A DNA stretch of 64,000 nucleotides from Niveispirillum irakense DSM 11586 (GCF_000429645.1 NZ_AUCG01000021.1:310001-374000), one strand, 5' to 3'. Counted from the stretch's first letter, positions 16,603 to 26,577 are shown. Numbers and translations: made by a program. The notes: a model not told the origin generated them from the letters alone.

Positions 16603-17067
16603 TTGCAACAACCTTATTATGAAAGCATTCTGCTTATAGAGCGGCTGCATCGCCATTTTCTGGAAGTTCTGAAGGTCGAGCTCGACCGTCTCGGCATGCA
16701 GGACATTAACAATGTCCAGAGCCTGATTCTCTATAATATTGGTGACGACGAGCTGACTGTCGGCGAGTTGACGGCAAGGGGCTATTATCTGGGCTCCAAT
16801 GTTTCGTATAATGTGAAGAAAATGCACGAGAACGGGTACCTGACACAGGAGCGTTCGGCTCACGACCGTCGCTCCGTCCGGGTACGCCTTTCGGAAAAAG
16901 GCCTGGCACTGCGTGACCGGATCAGTGCCTTATTCGCCAAACAGGTGGAGATGCTGGATCGCGGTGGCTTGTCCTCCGATGAACTGGCGCGCGCCAATGA
17001 GACGATGCGCCGCCTGGAGCGGTTCTGGACCACATCTCTTTCCTACGGCACCTATTCCAGCATCTGA
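16603..17067 (+). CDS. LdtR-like MarR-family transcriptional regulator
   Basis: A 154-residue winged-helix protein. The stretches DINNVQSLILYNIGDDELTV and ARGYYLGSNVSYNVKKM, then AHDRRSVRVRLSEKGLALRD, match what I remember of LdtR from rhizobia and Liberibacter, which controls L,D-transpeptidase and stress genes. I chose the TTG at 16603 because GGAG lies seven bases upstream and homologues begin near this residue; the frame is open further upstream without homology. No L,D-transpeptidase gene is next to it. A small DUF6898-like gene follows. Confidence 0.83.
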   Translation: MQQPYYESILLIERLHRHFLEVLKVELDRLGMQDINNVQSLILYNIGDDELTVGELTARGYYLGSNVSYNVKKMHENGYLTQERSAHDRRSVRVRLSEKGLALRDRISALFAKQVEMLDRGGLSSDELARANETMRRLERFWTTSLSYGTYSSI

Positions 17068-17081
17068 GATGGAGGCTGACG

Positions 17082-17282
17082 GTGCCATCTCCCCGTGCCC
17101 CCCTGACTGAAAAAGATATCCTGCTTGAATTTCAGCAGGTGGGCACGATTGTCCGTGTAAACGCGATTGATCCGCGCACCAACACAGAAGTGACAATACA
17201 GGGACCAGCCTCGGCCGGGCGTGCCATTCTATCCCATAATGCAATTAACAAATTAAATTATGTATTGCGTAACAAAGGCTGA
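17082..17282 (+). CDS. Small conserved protein (DUF6898-like)
   Basis: A 66-residue soluble protein starting at GTG with GGAGG six bases upstream. The pattern VRVNAIDPRTNTEVTIQGPAS followed by a basic C-terminal helix resembles a short alphaproteobacterial family remembered as DUF6898. It lies 14 bases after the LdtR-like regulator and is probably co-transcribed. Function unknown. Confidence 0.72.
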   Translation: MPSPRAPLTEKDILLEFQQVGTIVRVNAIDPRTNTEVTIQGPASAGRAILSHNAINKLNYVLRNKG

Positions 17283-17383
17283 GGCACTCGTATTATTGTA
17301 GCGCCCAGGCGCGGCCTGTTTCTTAACGGAAAGAATTGGAAACACCATCGCGGGTGACGTTTCCATCTCTGTGGATGGGGCAT

Positions 17384-17416
17384 AAAAAAAGCCGCCAGAA
17401 CCGGGTCTGGCGGCTT
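17384..17416 (-). terminator. Intrinsic terminator of the mucR-type gene
   Basis: Read on the minus strand, a GCCGCCAGA/TCTGGCGGC stem (17391-17399 with 17406-17414) is followed by seven T (17390-17384). It begins about 20 bases past the MucR stop. Confidence 0.92.
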
Positions 17417-17434
17417 CCGAAGCTGTCCTGCTTA

Positions 17435-17878
17435 TCAGCCCCGACGGCGACCGGTGCGCACGGACGAACCCCGGCCCAGGCCGATCTTCTTAGCGAACTC
17501 GGAACGCTGCGCGGCGTAATTCGGCGCGACCATGGGATAATCCGCCGGAAGGCCCCATTTCACCCGGTATTCATCCGGTGTCATGTCATAGGTCGATCGA
17601 AGGTGCCGCTTCAGCATCTTCAGCTTTTTACCATCTTCCAGGCAGATAATATATTCAGGCGTGACTGATCTTTTGATCGGCACAGCCGGTCGTGCGGGCT
17701 CGGCCGCCGCTTCCTGAGGCGATGCTTGAAGCCCTGTCAGGGTAGAGTAGACCGCGTTTATGAGCTCCGGCAGCTGCTGTGTCTGCAACGTATTCTTTCC
17801 GACATAAGCGGAAACGATCTCTGCTGTCATGCGCAGCAGATCGCCGGATTCCACGTCGTTGCCCTGTTGTTCGGTCAT
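17435..17878 (-). CDS. MucR/Ros-family transcriptional regulator
   Basis: A 147-residue regulator with a helical N-terminal oligomerisation region (residues 10-50), a Pro/Ala linker and the Ros-type DNA-binding domain (about 75-140) containing LKMLKRHLRSTYDMTPDEYR and WGLPADYPMVAPNYAAQRS. The usual Cys-x2-Cys pair is Cys79-x2-Asp82, and the second His position after His92 is not His, so classic zinc binding may be absent or altered. MucR proteins bind AT-rich DNA and control surface and stress genes in alphaproteobacteria. The 570-base upstream region is AT-rich. Confidence 0.92.
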   Translation of the reverse strand: MTEQQGNDVESGDLLRMTAEIVSAYVGKNTLQTQQLPELINAVYSTLTGLQASPQEAAAEPARPAVPIKRSVTPEYIICLEDGKKLKMLKRHLRSTYDMTPDEYRVKWGLPADYPMVAPNYAAQRSEFAKKIGLGRGSSVRTGRRRG

Positions 17879-18451
17879 TGTCCCAGTTTCCCGAAGTTCG
17901 TCCTAGCTGTGGTTTCGCTTCGCATGCCTTAGAAAAACTGTCAATGAAAAACATATTCAGAGACAGATGTTATTACTTGGAGATGCTGTGCCATTTAAGT
18001 TGTCTTATGGCGGTGATGCTAAAAATTCCCGATAAAAACACGGGCTATTCGCCTGATGATCCAACTGTAGTCGCTCTATCACCAACGTTATAGATATGCC
18101 GATCACGGCAACTTGTCTCTTATCATCGCGCCGATCTCTTGACCGATATCAATTTCCCGACTCGATGGCTTGTGATCAAGGTGCCAGTGGCAACTATTCA
18201 TGTGTTTAACGCGGATGATTGTGGTCGGTTCCCATTTTCTTCGTCCGTCCGCGCGAAGGGGGTTTCCGATGCGGCGCCGGGCCAGGGGCGCGTGGCGGAC
18301 AAGGCCGGGCTGCTTTTGCTGGGCTGGGCGGGAACTGGAGAAAGACGGGTGCTTCTGCTAGGGTCGCGGCAATCGCTGACCTACAAGCGGTTGGGGCCGG
18401 CCTGGCGCCGACGCGGCATCCGCCCCGACCGGAACAGAAGCAGGTGGTACG
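17879..18451. other. Long intergenic region between mucR and rpiB
   Basis: About 570 bases without a convincing gene. The first 260 bases are AT-rich and should hold the mucR promoter and likely MucR sites. A TGCCAGTGGCA palindrome lies at 18182-18192. Short reading frames exist here, but none has a good ribosome-binding site plus protein-like composition. No riboswitch fold was recognised. Confidence 0.5.
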
Positions 18452-18916
18452 ATGAGCGCCAGTGCAACGCATGCACCGAGCGAAGGTAAGGCGACGGTTG
18501 CGATCGCTTCCGATCACGCCGGTCCGGAACTGAAGGCGGTGATTGCCGCTCAGTTGCGGGAAGCGGGATTTCCCGTCCTGGACCTTGGCACCGACGGTGC
18601 CGCTTCGGTTGACTATCCGACATTCGCCGACGCCGTTGCCGCCGCCTTGGCTGATGGTCGCGCTGGTTTGGGTGTGCTGATCTGCGGCACTGGTATCGGT
18701 ATTTCCATCGCTGCCAATCGCCATCGCCATGTGCGGGCAGCCTTATGCCATAGCCCGACCGATGCGCGGCTGACCCGTCTGCATAATGATGCCAATGTGC
18801 TGGTGCTGGGCGCCCGTACGACAGGGATCGAGGTTGCCAAGGATTGCGTGGCCACCTTCTTCTCAACTGAATTTGAAGGCGGGCGCCATGCGCGCCGCGT
18901 CGCGATGCTGGGGTAA
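18452..18916 (+). CDS. rpiB: Ribose-5-phosphate isomerase B
   Basis: Interconverts ribose-5-phosphate and ribulose-5-phosphate. The protein has 154 residues. Diagnostic stretches are VAIASDHAGPELK near residue 16, the VDYPTFADAV region, and ICGTGIGISIAANR with the catalytic Cys near 77. It is followed 31 bases later by glyA, an order common in Rhodospirillales. The first ten residues are an N-terminal extension. Confidence 0.95.
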   Translation: MSASATHAPSEGKATVAIASDHAGPELKAVIAAQLREAGFPVLDLGTDGAASVDYPTFADAVAAALADGRAGLGVLICGTGIGISIAANRHRHVRAALCHSPTDARLTRLHNDANVLVLGARTTGIEVAKDCVATFFSTEFEGGRHARRVAMLG

Positions 18917-18947
18917 TTCCCCGTTGGTACAATAAGGACAAGACATC

Positions 18948-20237
18948 ATGAGCAGCGTCAAGGGTTCCCCCTTCTTCACCGATAGCTTGGCTGATACCGA
19001 TCCCGAGCTTTACCAGGGTATCCGCAAGGAGTTGGCCCGCCAGCAGGACCAGATCGAGCTGATCGCGTCGGAGAATATCGTTTCGGCCGCTGTGCTGGAG
19101 GCTCAAGGCTCCGTTCTGACCAACAAGTATGCTGAGGGCTATCCCGGCAAGCGCTATTATGGCGGTTGCGAATATGTTGATATCGCTGAGCATCTGGCCA
19201 TCGAGCGCGCGAAGAAGCTGTTCGGCTGTGAATATGCCAATGTCCAGCCGCATTCCGGCGCCCAGGCCAACCAGGCCGTGTTCATGGCGCTGCTGCAGCC
19301 GGGCGACACGTTCATGGGTATGGATCTGGCCGCCGGTGGTCACCTGACCCATGGCGCCCCTGCCAACCAGTCTGGCAAATGGTTCAAGGTCGTCTCTTAC
19401 GGTGTGACCCGTGACACCAACCTGATCGATTATGATGATCTGGAAGCCAAGGCGCGTGAGCATAAGCCGAAGCTGATCATTGCTGGTGGTTCCGCCTATC
19501 CGCGCGCTATCGATTTTGCCCGCTTCCGCAAGGTCGCGGATGAAATCGGCGCCTTCTTCATGGTCGACATGGCCCATTATGCAGGTCTCGTCGCCGCCGG
19601 CGTTTATCCCAACCCGCTGCCCCATGCCCATGTGGTGACCACCACCACCCACAAGACCCTGCGCGGCCCGCGCGGTGGCATGATCCTGTCCAACGACCTG
19701 GATTTGGGCAAGAAGATCAATTCCGCCGTGTTCCCCGGTCTGCAGGGTGGGCCGCTGATGCATGTCATCGCCGCCAAGGCTGTGGCTTTCGGTGAGGCGC
19801 TGAAGCCGGAATTCAAGACCTATGCCCAGAATGTGGTGGCCAACGCCAAGGTTCTGGCTGAACGGCTGATCGCCGGTGGTCTGGATATCGTTTCCGGTGG
19901 CACCGACAGCCATATCGTGCTGGTCGATCTGCGTCCGAAGAAGCTGACTGGCAAGGCCGCCGAGCATGCGTTGGAAAATGCCGGCATGACCTGCAACAAG
20001 AATGGCGTTCCGTTCGATCCGGAAAAGCCGTTCGTCACCTCCGGCGTGCGTCTGGGCAGCCCCGCCGCTACCACGCGCGGCTTCGGCACAGCCGAATTTG
20101 CGCAGATCGGTGACATGATTGTGGAAGTGCTGGACGCGCTGGCGATCAGCAATGGCGATAACAGCGCTGCTGAAGCCCGCGTGCGGGAACAGGTTCAGGC
20201 GCTTTGCCGTCGCTTCCCGATCTATTCCGGGATGTGA
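18948..20237 (+). CDS. glyA: Serine hydroxymethyltransferase
   Basis: PLP enzyme that converts serine and tetrahydrofolate to glycine and methylene-tetrahydrofolate. It is 429 residues, as usual. The PLP lysine lies in [15 protein letters not shown]. Other conserved stretches are LIASENIVS and [21 protein letters not shown] lies upstream of the ATG. It belongs to the rpiB-glyA unit and ends at a strong terminator. Confidence 0.97.
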   Translation: MSSVKGSPFFTDSLADTDPELYQGIRKELARQQDQIELIASENIVSAAVLEAQGSVLTNKYAEGYPGKRYYGGCEYVDIAEHLAIERAKKLFGCEYANVQPHSGAQANQAVFMALLQPGDTFMGMDLAAGGHLTHGAPANQSGKWFKVVSYGVTRDTNLIDYDDLEAKAREHKPKLIIAGGSAYPRAIDFARFRKVADEIGAFFMVDMAHYAGLVAAGVYPNPLPHAHVVTTTTHKTLRGPRGGMILSNDLDLGKKINSAVFPGLQGGPLMHVIAAKAVAFGEALKPEFKTYAQNVVANAKVLAERLIAGGLDIVSGGTDSHIVLVDLRPKKLTGKAAEHALENAGMTCNKNGVPFDPEKPFVTSGVRLGSPAATTRGFGTAEFAQIGDMIVEVLDALAISNGDNSAAEARVREQVQALCRRFPIYSGM

Positions 20238-20249
20238 TGAATGCAGCAC

Positions 20250-20287
20250 CGCGCCTTGGCGTTTTTGCCAAGGCGCGGCTTTGCTTT
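20250..20287 (+). terminator. Intrinsic terminator after glyA
   Basis: CGCGCCTTGGC (20250-20260) pairs with GCCAAGGCGCG (20267-20277) across a six-base loop, followed by a T-rich stretch. It should separate rpiB-glyA from nrdR-ribD, at least partly. Confidence 0.88.
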
Positions 20288-20333
20288 CCGGCCCGGATAA
20301 GTCAAAAAGAACAGGGATGGATGGAGGCTTTGC

Positions 20334-20801
20334 ATGCGCTGCCCCTTTTGCGGGAACGATGATACCCAGGTGAAAGACAGCCGCCCGACGGAAGATAATT
20401 CCGCGATCCGGCGGCGGCGTTTCTGTTCCGCCTGCGGTGCCCGGTTCACGACCTTCGAACGGGTGCAGTTGCGTGAATTGACTGTGGTCAAAAGCTCTGG
20501 CTCGCGGGAGCCGTTTGACCGCGAAAAGCTCCTCCGCTCCATGCGGATTGCCCTGCGTAAACGCCCCGTGGATGCTGATCGCATTGACCGGGTGGTCAAT
20601 TCCATCGTCCGCCAGTTGGAGAGTTCCGGCGAAACGGAAATCCCGGCGACCCAGATCGGCGGTATGGTGATGGACAGTCTCAAGGCCCTGGATAAGGTGG
20701 CGTATATTCGCTACGCCTCGGTCTATAAGGACTTCCGTGAGGCGACCGATTTCAACCAGTTCGTCGAGACCTTGCGCACCGACGTGCTCGACGCCGATTA
20801 A
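20334..20801 (+). CDS. nrdR: Transcriptional repressor NrdR
   Basis: Represses ribonucleotide reductase genes. It has 155 residues: an N-terminal zinc ribbon with MRCPFCG and FCSACGARF (four Cys), then an ATP-cone (about residues 49-139) that senses ATP/dATP. It sits 16 bases before ribD, a common pairing in bacteria. Confidence 0.97.
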   Translation: MRCPFCGNDDTQVKDSRPTEDNSAIRRRRFCSACGARFTTFERVQLRELTVVKSSGSREPFDREKLLRSMRIALRKRPVDADRIDRVVNSIVRQLESSGETEIPATQIGGMVMDSLKALDKVAYIRYASVYKDFREATDFNQFVETLRTDVLDAD

Positions 20802-20817
20802 AGTGGATTGCTAACCG

Positions 20818-21936
20818 ATGCCGGCATCCGGTTATTCGCCGGCGGATTATGCCCATATGGCATCCGCCCTGGCCCTGGCCGAACGCGGACTGGGCCGGGT
20901 CTGGCCCAACCCGTCGGTAGGCTGCGTTATCGTCAAGGACGGGATTGTTGTTGGTCGGGCCGTTACCGCCCCCGGCGGTCGGCCTCATGGGGAGACGCAG
21001 GCCCTGGCCCAGGCAGGTACGGCGGCGCGGGGTGCAACGGTCTATGTCAGCCTTGAACCTTGCAACCATCATGGCAAGACGCCCCCCTGTTCGGAAGCGT
21101 TGATCGCGGCCGGTGTGGGGCGGGTTGTGGTGGCCTGTGAAGATCCCGATCCGCGCGTCTGTGGCGGCGGCATCAAGCGGCTGCGGGCGGCTGGCATTCA
21201 GGTCGATGTGGGCCTGATGGCAACAGAAGCGGCGATGTTGAACGAAGGGTTCTTCAAGCGAATCCGCGAAGCCCTGCCCATGGTCACGCTGAAAATGGCG
21301 ACCAGCCTGGATGGCCGCATCGCCACCCGCACCGGGCAGAGCCAGTGGATCACGGGGGCGCAGGCCCGCGCCCACGGTCATATGCTGCGCGCCCGGTATG
21401 ATGCCATCATGGTGGGGATCGGCACGGCACTGGCGGATGATCCGGAACTGACCTGCCGTCTGCCGGGGTTGGAGGGGCGCTCCCCCGTGCGGATTGTGAT
21501 GGATAGCCGGTTGCGCCTGCCTTTGACGTCCAGGCTGGTCCGGACAGCGCGGGACGTACCCACCTGGGTGGTAACCTTGGCGGAAGGGGCACAGCAGGCC
21601 CGGGCCCAGGCCTTCGCCGATTGCGGGGTGCAGGTGATTGCCATCGACCCCAACCCGCCGGGTGAAATCCCGGTTATGGCCGCCGTGAAGGCGCTGGCAG
21701 CGCGGGGGATCACCCGCGTTCTGGCAGAGGGCGGGGCCCGGCTGGCGGCATCCTTGCTGCGGGCCGATGCGGTGGATCGTGCAGAATGGTTCCGGGCGCC
21801 GATGGTGATTGGCGGGGATGGGCTGGGGGCGGCAGCCGCGTTCGGCGCGGATCGGCTGGCCGACGCAAAACGGTTCCGCCGCGTGGAGACACTGCCCCTG
21901 GGCGATGATCTGCTGGAGCGGTACCGGCGCGCTTAA
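20818..21936 (+). CDS. ribD: Bifunctional diaminohydroxyphosphoribosylaminopyrimidine deaminase/reductase RibD
   Basis: Catalyses the second and third steps of riboflavin synthesis. The N-terminal deaminase domain has the zinc site PHGETQAL and LEPCNHHGKTPPCSEAL; the C-terminal reductase domain begins near TLKMATSLDGRIATR and includes VLAEGGARLAASLL. Length 372 is normal. In related genomes ribE, ribBA and ribH usually follow, but here the malate synthase gene comes next on the opposite strand. The stop codon lies inside a long inverted repeat. Confidence 0.95.
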   Translation: MPASGYSPADYAHMASALALAERGLGRVWPNPSVGCVIVKDGIVVGRAVTAPGGRPHGETQALAQAGTAARGATVYVSLEPCNHHGKTPPCSEALIAAGVGRVVVACEDPDPRVCGGGIKRLRAAGIQVDVGLMATEAAMLNEGFFKRIREALPMVTLKMATSLDGRIATRTGQSQWITGAQARAHGHMLRARYDAIMVGIGTALADDPELTCRLPGLEGRSPVRIVMDSRLRLPLTSRLVRTARDVPTWVVTLAEGAQQARAQAFADCGVQVIAIDPNPPGEIPVMAAVKALAARGITRVLAEGGARLAASLLRADAVDRAEWFRAPMVIGGDGLGAAAAFGADRLADAKRFRRVETLPLGDDLLERYRRA

Positions 21937-21964
21937 GGGTGGGGCACCCCTCACCCTTAAGCGC
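21929..21964. terminator. Thirteen-base perfect inverted repeat between convergent ribD and glcB
   Basis: GCGCTTAAGGGTG (21929-21941) and CACCCTTAAGCGC (21952-21964) are exact complements with a ten-base loop that is itself partly self-complementary. It lies exactly between two converging genes and contains the ribD stop. There is no T-run on either side, so a bidirectional terminator is likely but not proven. Confidence 0.65.
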
Positions 21965-21974
21965 TTCTGCCGGT

Positions 21975-24149
21975 TCAGCCGGCCAGTTTGGCCTTCAGCG
22001 CGCGGCGATGCTGGTGCAGCAGCGGTTCGGTATAGCCGTTGGGCTGCTCCACCCCCTTGAAGACCAGATCGCACGCGGCCTGGAAGGCGATGGAATTGTC
22101 GAAATCCGCGGCCATGGGCTGATAGGCAGGATCGCCCGCATTCTGCTGGTCGACCACGGCGGCCATCCGCTTCATCACCGCCAACACCTGCTCCTTGTCG
22201 CAAACCCCGTGCAGCAGCCAGTTGGCGATATGCTGGCTGGAGATGCGCAGCGTGGCGCGGTCTTCCATCAGCCCGACATCATGGATATCGGGCACCTTGG
22301 AGCAGCCGACCCCCTGGTCAACCCAGCGCACCACATAGCCCAGGATGCCCTGGGCGTTATTCTCCAGCTCCTGGCGGATTTCATCCGGTGACCAGTTGAT
22401 GCCCCTGGCCAGTGGCACGGTCAGAATATCGCGGAGCGAGGCGCGGGGCCGGGAGGACAGTTCTGCCTGCCGCGCCGCCACGTCCACCTGATGATAATGC
22501 AGCGCGTGCAGCGTGGCGGCGGTGGGGGAGGGCACCCAGGCGGTGTTGGCGCCGGCCATCGGGTGGCCGATCTTGGTCTTCAGCATGTCGGCCATCCGGT
22601 CCGGCATCGCCCACATGCCCTTGCCAATCTGGGCCTGGGACCGGAAGCCGCAGGAAAGCCCATTATCGACATTCCAGTTCTCATAGGCGCTGATCCAGGC
22701 GGCGGCCTTCATGTCGCCCTTGCGGATCATCGGTCCGGCCTGCATGGAAGTGTGGATCTCATCCCCCGTCCGGTCCAGGAAGCCGGTATTGATGAAGCAG
22801 ACCCGATCCTTGGCAGCGCGGATACATTCCTTCAGATTCACCGTGGTGCGGCGTTCCTCATCCATGATGCCGATTTTCAGCGTATGGCGGTCCAGCCCCA
22901 GTACATCCTCGATCCGGTCGAAAAGCGTGTTGGCAAAGGCCACTTCCTCCGGCCCGTGCATCTTCGGCTTCACGATATAGATGCTGCCGGCCCGGCTGTT
23001 GGACAGGCCGCCGGTGCGCCGCAGGTCATGCAGGGCGATCAGGCTGGTGACGATCCCGTCCAATATGCCTTCCGGCGCCCAGCTTCCGTCAGCGAAGGTC
23101 ACCGCATCGTTGGTCATCAGGTGGCCGACATTGCGGATGAACATCAAGGACCGGCCATGCAGGGTCAGCGGCGCGCCGGTTGGGCTTGTATAGGTCCGGT
23201 CCGGGTTGAGCGCCCGCTGCATGACACGACCGCCCTTCTCGAAGCTGGCGGTCAGGTCACCCTTCATCAGCCCCAGCCAGTTGCGATAGATGACCAGCTT
23301 GTCAGCAGCATCGACAGCCGCGACGCTATCCTCGCAATCCATGATCGTTGTCAGGGCGGATTCCAGCACGATATCGGCCACGCCCGCTGCATCTCCCTGC
23401 CCGATCGGGTGGGTGGGGTCGATGATGATATCCAGATGCAGCCCATGATGGGCCAGCAGTACGGAGGTGGGTTGCGCCTCTTCCCCCTGCCAGCCTTTGA
23501 ACTGGGCGCTGTCCCGCAGCGCGGTTTCCGTACCGCCGGCCAGCGTTACCACCAACTGCCCGTGGCGGATGCCGTAGGCCGTGGCATCGGTGTGGCTGCC
23601 CTGGGCCAGGGGGGCCGCCTGATCCATCAATTCCCGCCCTTTGGCGATGACGGCGGCACCGCGCACGGGATCATAGCTTTTGGTCGCCGCTGTGCCGATA
23701 TCCCCCAGCGCGTCAGTCCCATAAAGCGCATCATACAGGCTGCCCCAGCGCGCATTGGCGGCATTCAGCGCGAAGCGCGTATTCATCACCGGCACCACAA
23801 GCTGCGGCCCGGCGACCTGCGCCACCTCCGGATCGACATTGGCGGTGGTGATGGTGAAATCCGGCCCTTCCGGCAGCAGATAGCCGATCTCCCGCAGAAA
23901 GCCCTCATAGGCATCCGGATTGAGCGGCTGAACCCGGTGGGCCTGATGCCATTCATCAATCCGCGCCTGCATCGCATCCCGCTTGGCCAGCAGCCCGCGG
24001 TTGATGGGCGTCAGGTCGTGGAACAGGTCCGCGAAGCCCAGCCAGAAGCGATCCGCCGCCAGCCCGGTACCGGGCAGCACGTCCGCGTCGATGAAATGGT
24101 GAAGGTCAGCATCGACATTCAGGCCGTGGATCGTAACCATCTTGGACAT
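21975..24149 (-). CDS. glcB: Malate synthase G
   Basis: Condenses glyoxylate with acetyl-CoA to malate. About 724 residues, the size of the G isoform. Conserved stretches include [44 protein letters not shown] and [17 protein letters not shown] start it at MSKMVTIHG; the frame is open for 21 more codons but these show no homology. It is divergent from an IclR regulator, with an IclR-type operator between, so glyoxylate-responsive control is probable. Confidence 0.96.
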   Translation of the reverse strand: MSKMVTIHGLNVDADLHHFIDADVLPGTGLAADRFWLGFADLFHDLTPINRGLLAKRDAMQARIDEWHQAHRVQPLNPDAYEGFLREIGYLLPEGPDFTITTANVDPEVAQVAGPQLVVPVMNTRFALNAANARWGSLYDALYGTDALGDIGTAATKSYDPVRGAAVIAKGRELMDQAAPLAQGSHTDATAYGIRHGQLVVTLAGGTETALRDSAQFKGWQGEEAQPTSVLLAHHGLHLDIIIDPTHPIGQGDAAGVADIVLESALTTIMDCEDSVAAVDAADKLVIYRNWLGLMKGDLTASFEKGGRVMQRALNPDRTYTSPTGAPLTLHGRSLMFIRNVGHLMTNDAVTFADGSWAPEGILDGIVTSLIALHDLRRTGGLSNSRAGSIYIVKPKMHGPEEVAFANTLFDRIEDVLGLDRHTLKIGIMDEERRTTVNLKECIRAAKDRVCFINTGFLDRTGDEIHTSMQAGPMIRKGDMKAAAWISAYENWNVDNGLSCGFRSQAQIGKGMWAMPDRMADMLKTKIGHPMAGANTAWVPSPTAATLHALHYHQVDVAARQAELSSRPRASLRDILTVPLARGINWSPDEIRQELENNAQGILGYVVRWVDQGVGCSKVPDIHDVGLMEDRATLRISSQHIANWLLHGVCDKEQVLAVMKRMAAVVDQQNAGDPAYQPMAADFDNSIAFQAACDLVFKGVEQPNGYTEPLLHQHRRALKAKLAG

Positions 24150-24224
24150 GGGGTGGCGTCCTCTGTTGGGCATTTCCTCTGACCTGAACGATAAAGCCGA
24201 CGCCCCCGGCACTGCAATATGTTA

Positions 24225-24238
24225 TGGAAGTCTTTCCA
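24225..24238. promoter_or_regulatory. Candidate IclR-family operator
   Basis: TGGAA-GTCT-TTCCA is a perfect five-base inverted repeat in the region shared by glcB and the IclR gene. E. coli IclR binds a site with the same arms, TGGAAATNATTTCCA. A further CGGAAA half lies at 24244-24249. The site is 21 bases before the IclR ATG and 76 before glcB. Confidence 0.7.
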
Positions 24239-24258
24239 CGATACGGAAAAGGTGCGGC

Positions 24259-25053
24259 ATGGCCAAGATGCGGGAGGAGAGCGAACGTGGCGGGCAGGTG
24301 CAGGCCCTGGGGCGTGCCCTGGCGATCCTCAACCGTTTGGCGCAAAGCGACGGTGGCGCCACGCTGACAGAGTTGGCGACGGAAGTAGGCCTGGCCGCCT
24401 CCACCGCCCACCGGCTGCTGACATCACTGGAGACGGAACGCTATGTGCGGTTTGATCCGGAAACCAAACTCTGGGCTGTTGGTGTTCAGGCCTTCATCGC
24501 CGGCAATGGTTTCCTGCGCACCCGTGACGTGGTGCGCATGGCCCGGCCCCATATGCGCTGGCTGATGGAGCGCAGCGGGGAGACAGTCAATCTCGCCATT
24601 GAGGATCAGGGCATGGCAGTTTATCTGTCCCAGGTAGAGTGTCGGGAGATGATGCGCACCTTCGCCCGGCTGGGTGCCCGCGTGCCGCTGCATTGTTCGG
24701 GCGTCGGCAAGGCCCTGATGGCGGCGATGGATCAAAGCGCGCTGGACCGCCATATCGACCGCCATGGCCTGTCCCGGATGACCGCGCGAACGGTAACGGA
24801 CCCGGCTGCCCTTGCGGCTGACCTGGGTGGCATCCGTCAGCGTGGTTATGCCATTGACGATGAGGAGCATGCCGTCGGTCTGCGCTGTGTTGCGGCGACC
24901 GTGTTCAATGAACATGGTGACCCGGCCTGCGCTGTTTCCCTTTCTGGGCCTATGGCGCGTATAACAGATACCCGGATTGCCAGTTTGGGTGAAATGGTAC
25001 GGGAAACAGCCATGCGGGTGATGGCGGAAATAGGCGGCAAATCACCTCTATAA
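24259..25053 (+). CDS. IclR-family transcriptional regulator
   Basis: A 264-residue regulator with an N-terminal winged helix-turn-helix ([10 protein letters not shown] ... [24 protein letters not shown]) and a C-terminal GAF-like effector domain ending in [21 protein letters not shown]. The start MAKMREES is chosen because upstream codons lie in the operator region. Its position opposite malate synthase G and the IclR-type operator suggest that it senses glyoxylate or a related two-carbon acid, as IclR and AllR do. That effector is inferred. Confidence 0.92.
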   Translation: MAKMREESERGGQVQALGRALAILNRLAQSDGGATLTELATEVGLAASTAHRLLTSLETERYVRFDPETKLWAVGVQAFIAGNGFLRTRDVVRMARPHMRWLMERSGETVNLAIEDQGMAVYLSQVECREMMRTFARLGARVPLHCSGVGKALMAAMDQSALDRHIDRHGLSRMTARTVTDPAALAADLGGIRQRGYAIDDEEHAVGLRCVAATVFNEHGDPACAVSLSGPMARITDTRIASLGEMVRETAMRVMAEIGGKSPL

Positions 25054-25085
25054 TCCCCGTAAATGAATGTAATGGAGATGTTGCC

Positions 25086-26078
25086 ATGCGTGTCGCCGTG
25101 TTTTCGACCAAGCCCTATGATCGTCGGTTTTTTCAGGCGGCAAACCTGCAGCATGGCCATGAGGTTGAGTATTTCGAAACGCGCTTGGGAAAGAAATCTG
25201 CCCTGCTGGCCAAGGGGTTTTCTGCGGTCTGCGTTTTTGTGAATGATCGGCTGGACGGACCAACGCTGGAGGTGCTGGCCACCGGTGGCGTGCAGACGAT
25301 CGCGTTGCGTTGTGCAGGCTACAACAATGTCGATCTGGAGGTTGCGCGCCGGCTTGGCATGCAGGTGGTGAATGTCCCGGCCTATTCACCGGAGGCGGTT
25401 GCGGAATTCACAGTCGGGTTGATCTTATCCCTTGATCGGCATATTCATCGGGCCTGGATGCGCGTGCGGGAGAATAATTTTTCTCTTGTCGGTTTGACCG
25501 GGCGAAACCTTATCGGCCGGACGGTGGGTGTTGTCGGTACCGGGCGCATTGGGGGGCATGTTGCCCGTATTCTGAAGCTGGGTTTCGGCTGCCGGGTGCT
25601 GGCCAGCGATGCCTTTCCCGACCCGGCGCTGATGGCGTTGGGGATTGACTATCTGGATTTTCCGGACCTGTTGGCACAGTCGGATATTCTCACCCTTCAT
25701 TGTCCTTTAACGCCAGATAACCGCCATTTAGTTGATGAAGACGCAATCGCTGCGGCCAAACCCGGTCTGATGCTGATCAATACCAGCCGTGGTGGCCTGA
25801 TCGACAGTGCGGCCCTGATCAAAGGGTTGAAATCTCGCAAACTGGGTGGTGTGGCACTGGACGTCTATGAGGATGAGCGCGACCTGTTTTTTGAGGATCT
25901 GTCCAACGAGATCGTGCAGGACGATGTTTTCCAGCGTCTTCTGACCTTCCCGAATGTCCTGGTCACAGGCCATCAAGCCTTCCTGACGGAAGAAGCCCTG
26001 ACGGCGATAGCGGAAACCACGCTCAAGAATCTCACGGCCATAGAGGCGGGTGAAGCCCCGCCGCATGTCGTGGCATGA
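25086..26078 (+). CDS. D-2-hydroxyacid dehydrogenase (D-lactate dehydrogenase type)
   Basis: A 330-residue NAD-dependent enzyme. The cofactor motif [13 protein letters not shown] is near residue 150, the catalytic Arg lies in NTSRGGLID, and the Glu/His pair lies in DVYEDERD and VTGHQAFLT. It closely resembles fermentative D-lactate dehydrogenase LdhA, which interconverts pyruvate and D-lactate. It follows the IclR gene by 32 bases and could be in its regulon. Other 2-ketoacids cannot be excluded. Confidence 0.9.
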   Translation: MRVAVFSTKPYDRRFFQAANLQHGHEVEYFETRLGKKSALLAKGFSAVCVFVNDRLDGPTLEVLATGGVQTIALRCAGYNNVDLEVARRLGMQVVNVPAYSPEAVAEFTVGLILSLDRHIHRAWMRVRENNFSLVGLTGRNLIGRTVGVVGTGRIGGHVARILKLGFGCRVLASDAFPDPALMALGIDYLDFPDLLAQSDILTLHCPLTPDNRHLVDEDAIAAAKPGLMLINTSRGGLIDSAALIKGLKSRKLGGVALDVYEDERDLFFEDLSNEIVQDDVFQRLLTFPNVLVTGHQAFLTEEALTAIAETTLKNLTAIEAGEAPPHVVA

Positions 26079-26091
26079 TTTGTCCTGCCGC

Positions 26092-26577
26092 CTACTTCAC
26101 GACGGTGATCGGCGCCAGTTTTGCAGACAGGACCTCCACGATATCGGCCGGGGCGGCCACGATCTGCAGGCCCCGACGACCACCATTCACGATCATTTCC
26201 GACAAGGTGCCCGCACTGGCATCAATAAGGGTGGGCAGCCGCCGCTTCATGCCCAGCGGGCTGATCCCGCCAATCACATAGCCGGAAATCCGCTCCGCCA
26301 CCTTGGGCTCGGCCAGTTGGGCCCGCTTGCCACCAGCCGCCGCCGCTAGCGCTTTCAAATCCAGGCGGGCGGGGGAGGGGATGACGGCACAGACAAGGCC
26401 CACCCCGTCCACATCGCTGACCAGGGTTTTGAACAGCATTGCGGGATCGACCCCCAGCGCTGCTGCCGCGGCCATACCAATGGCATCGGCATCGGGGTCA
26501 TAATCATACTCCAGCAACCGGTGGGTGATACCGGCCTGTTTCAGCGCATTGACGGCAGGCGTGGCCTTGGCGGACAT
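26092..26577 (-). CDS. ybaK: Cys-tRNA(Pro)/Cys-tRNA(Cys) deacylase YbaK/EbsC
   Basis: Trans-editing enzyme that hydrolyses mischarged Cys-tRNA(Pro). It has 161 residues with the YbaK fold: the substrate Lys in AMLFKTLV, then VIPSPARLDLKALAAAAG and the GYVIGGISPLGMKRRLPT motif. It converges on the dehydrogenase gene with a gap of 13 bases. Confidence 0.93.
   Translation of the reverse strand: MSAKATPAVNALKQAGITHRLLEYDYDPDADAIGMAAAAALGVDPAMLFKTLVSDVDGVGLVCAVIPSPARLDLKALAAAAGGKRAQLAEPKVAERISGYVIGGISPLGMKRRLPTLIDASAGTLSEMIVNGGRRGLQIVAAPADIVEVLSAKLAPITVVK

Noticed and set aside
18139-18489. A 116-residue frame before and overlapping rpiB
   Set aside because: Arg-rich and low in typical protein pattern, no ribosome-binding site, and it overlaps the start of rpiB.
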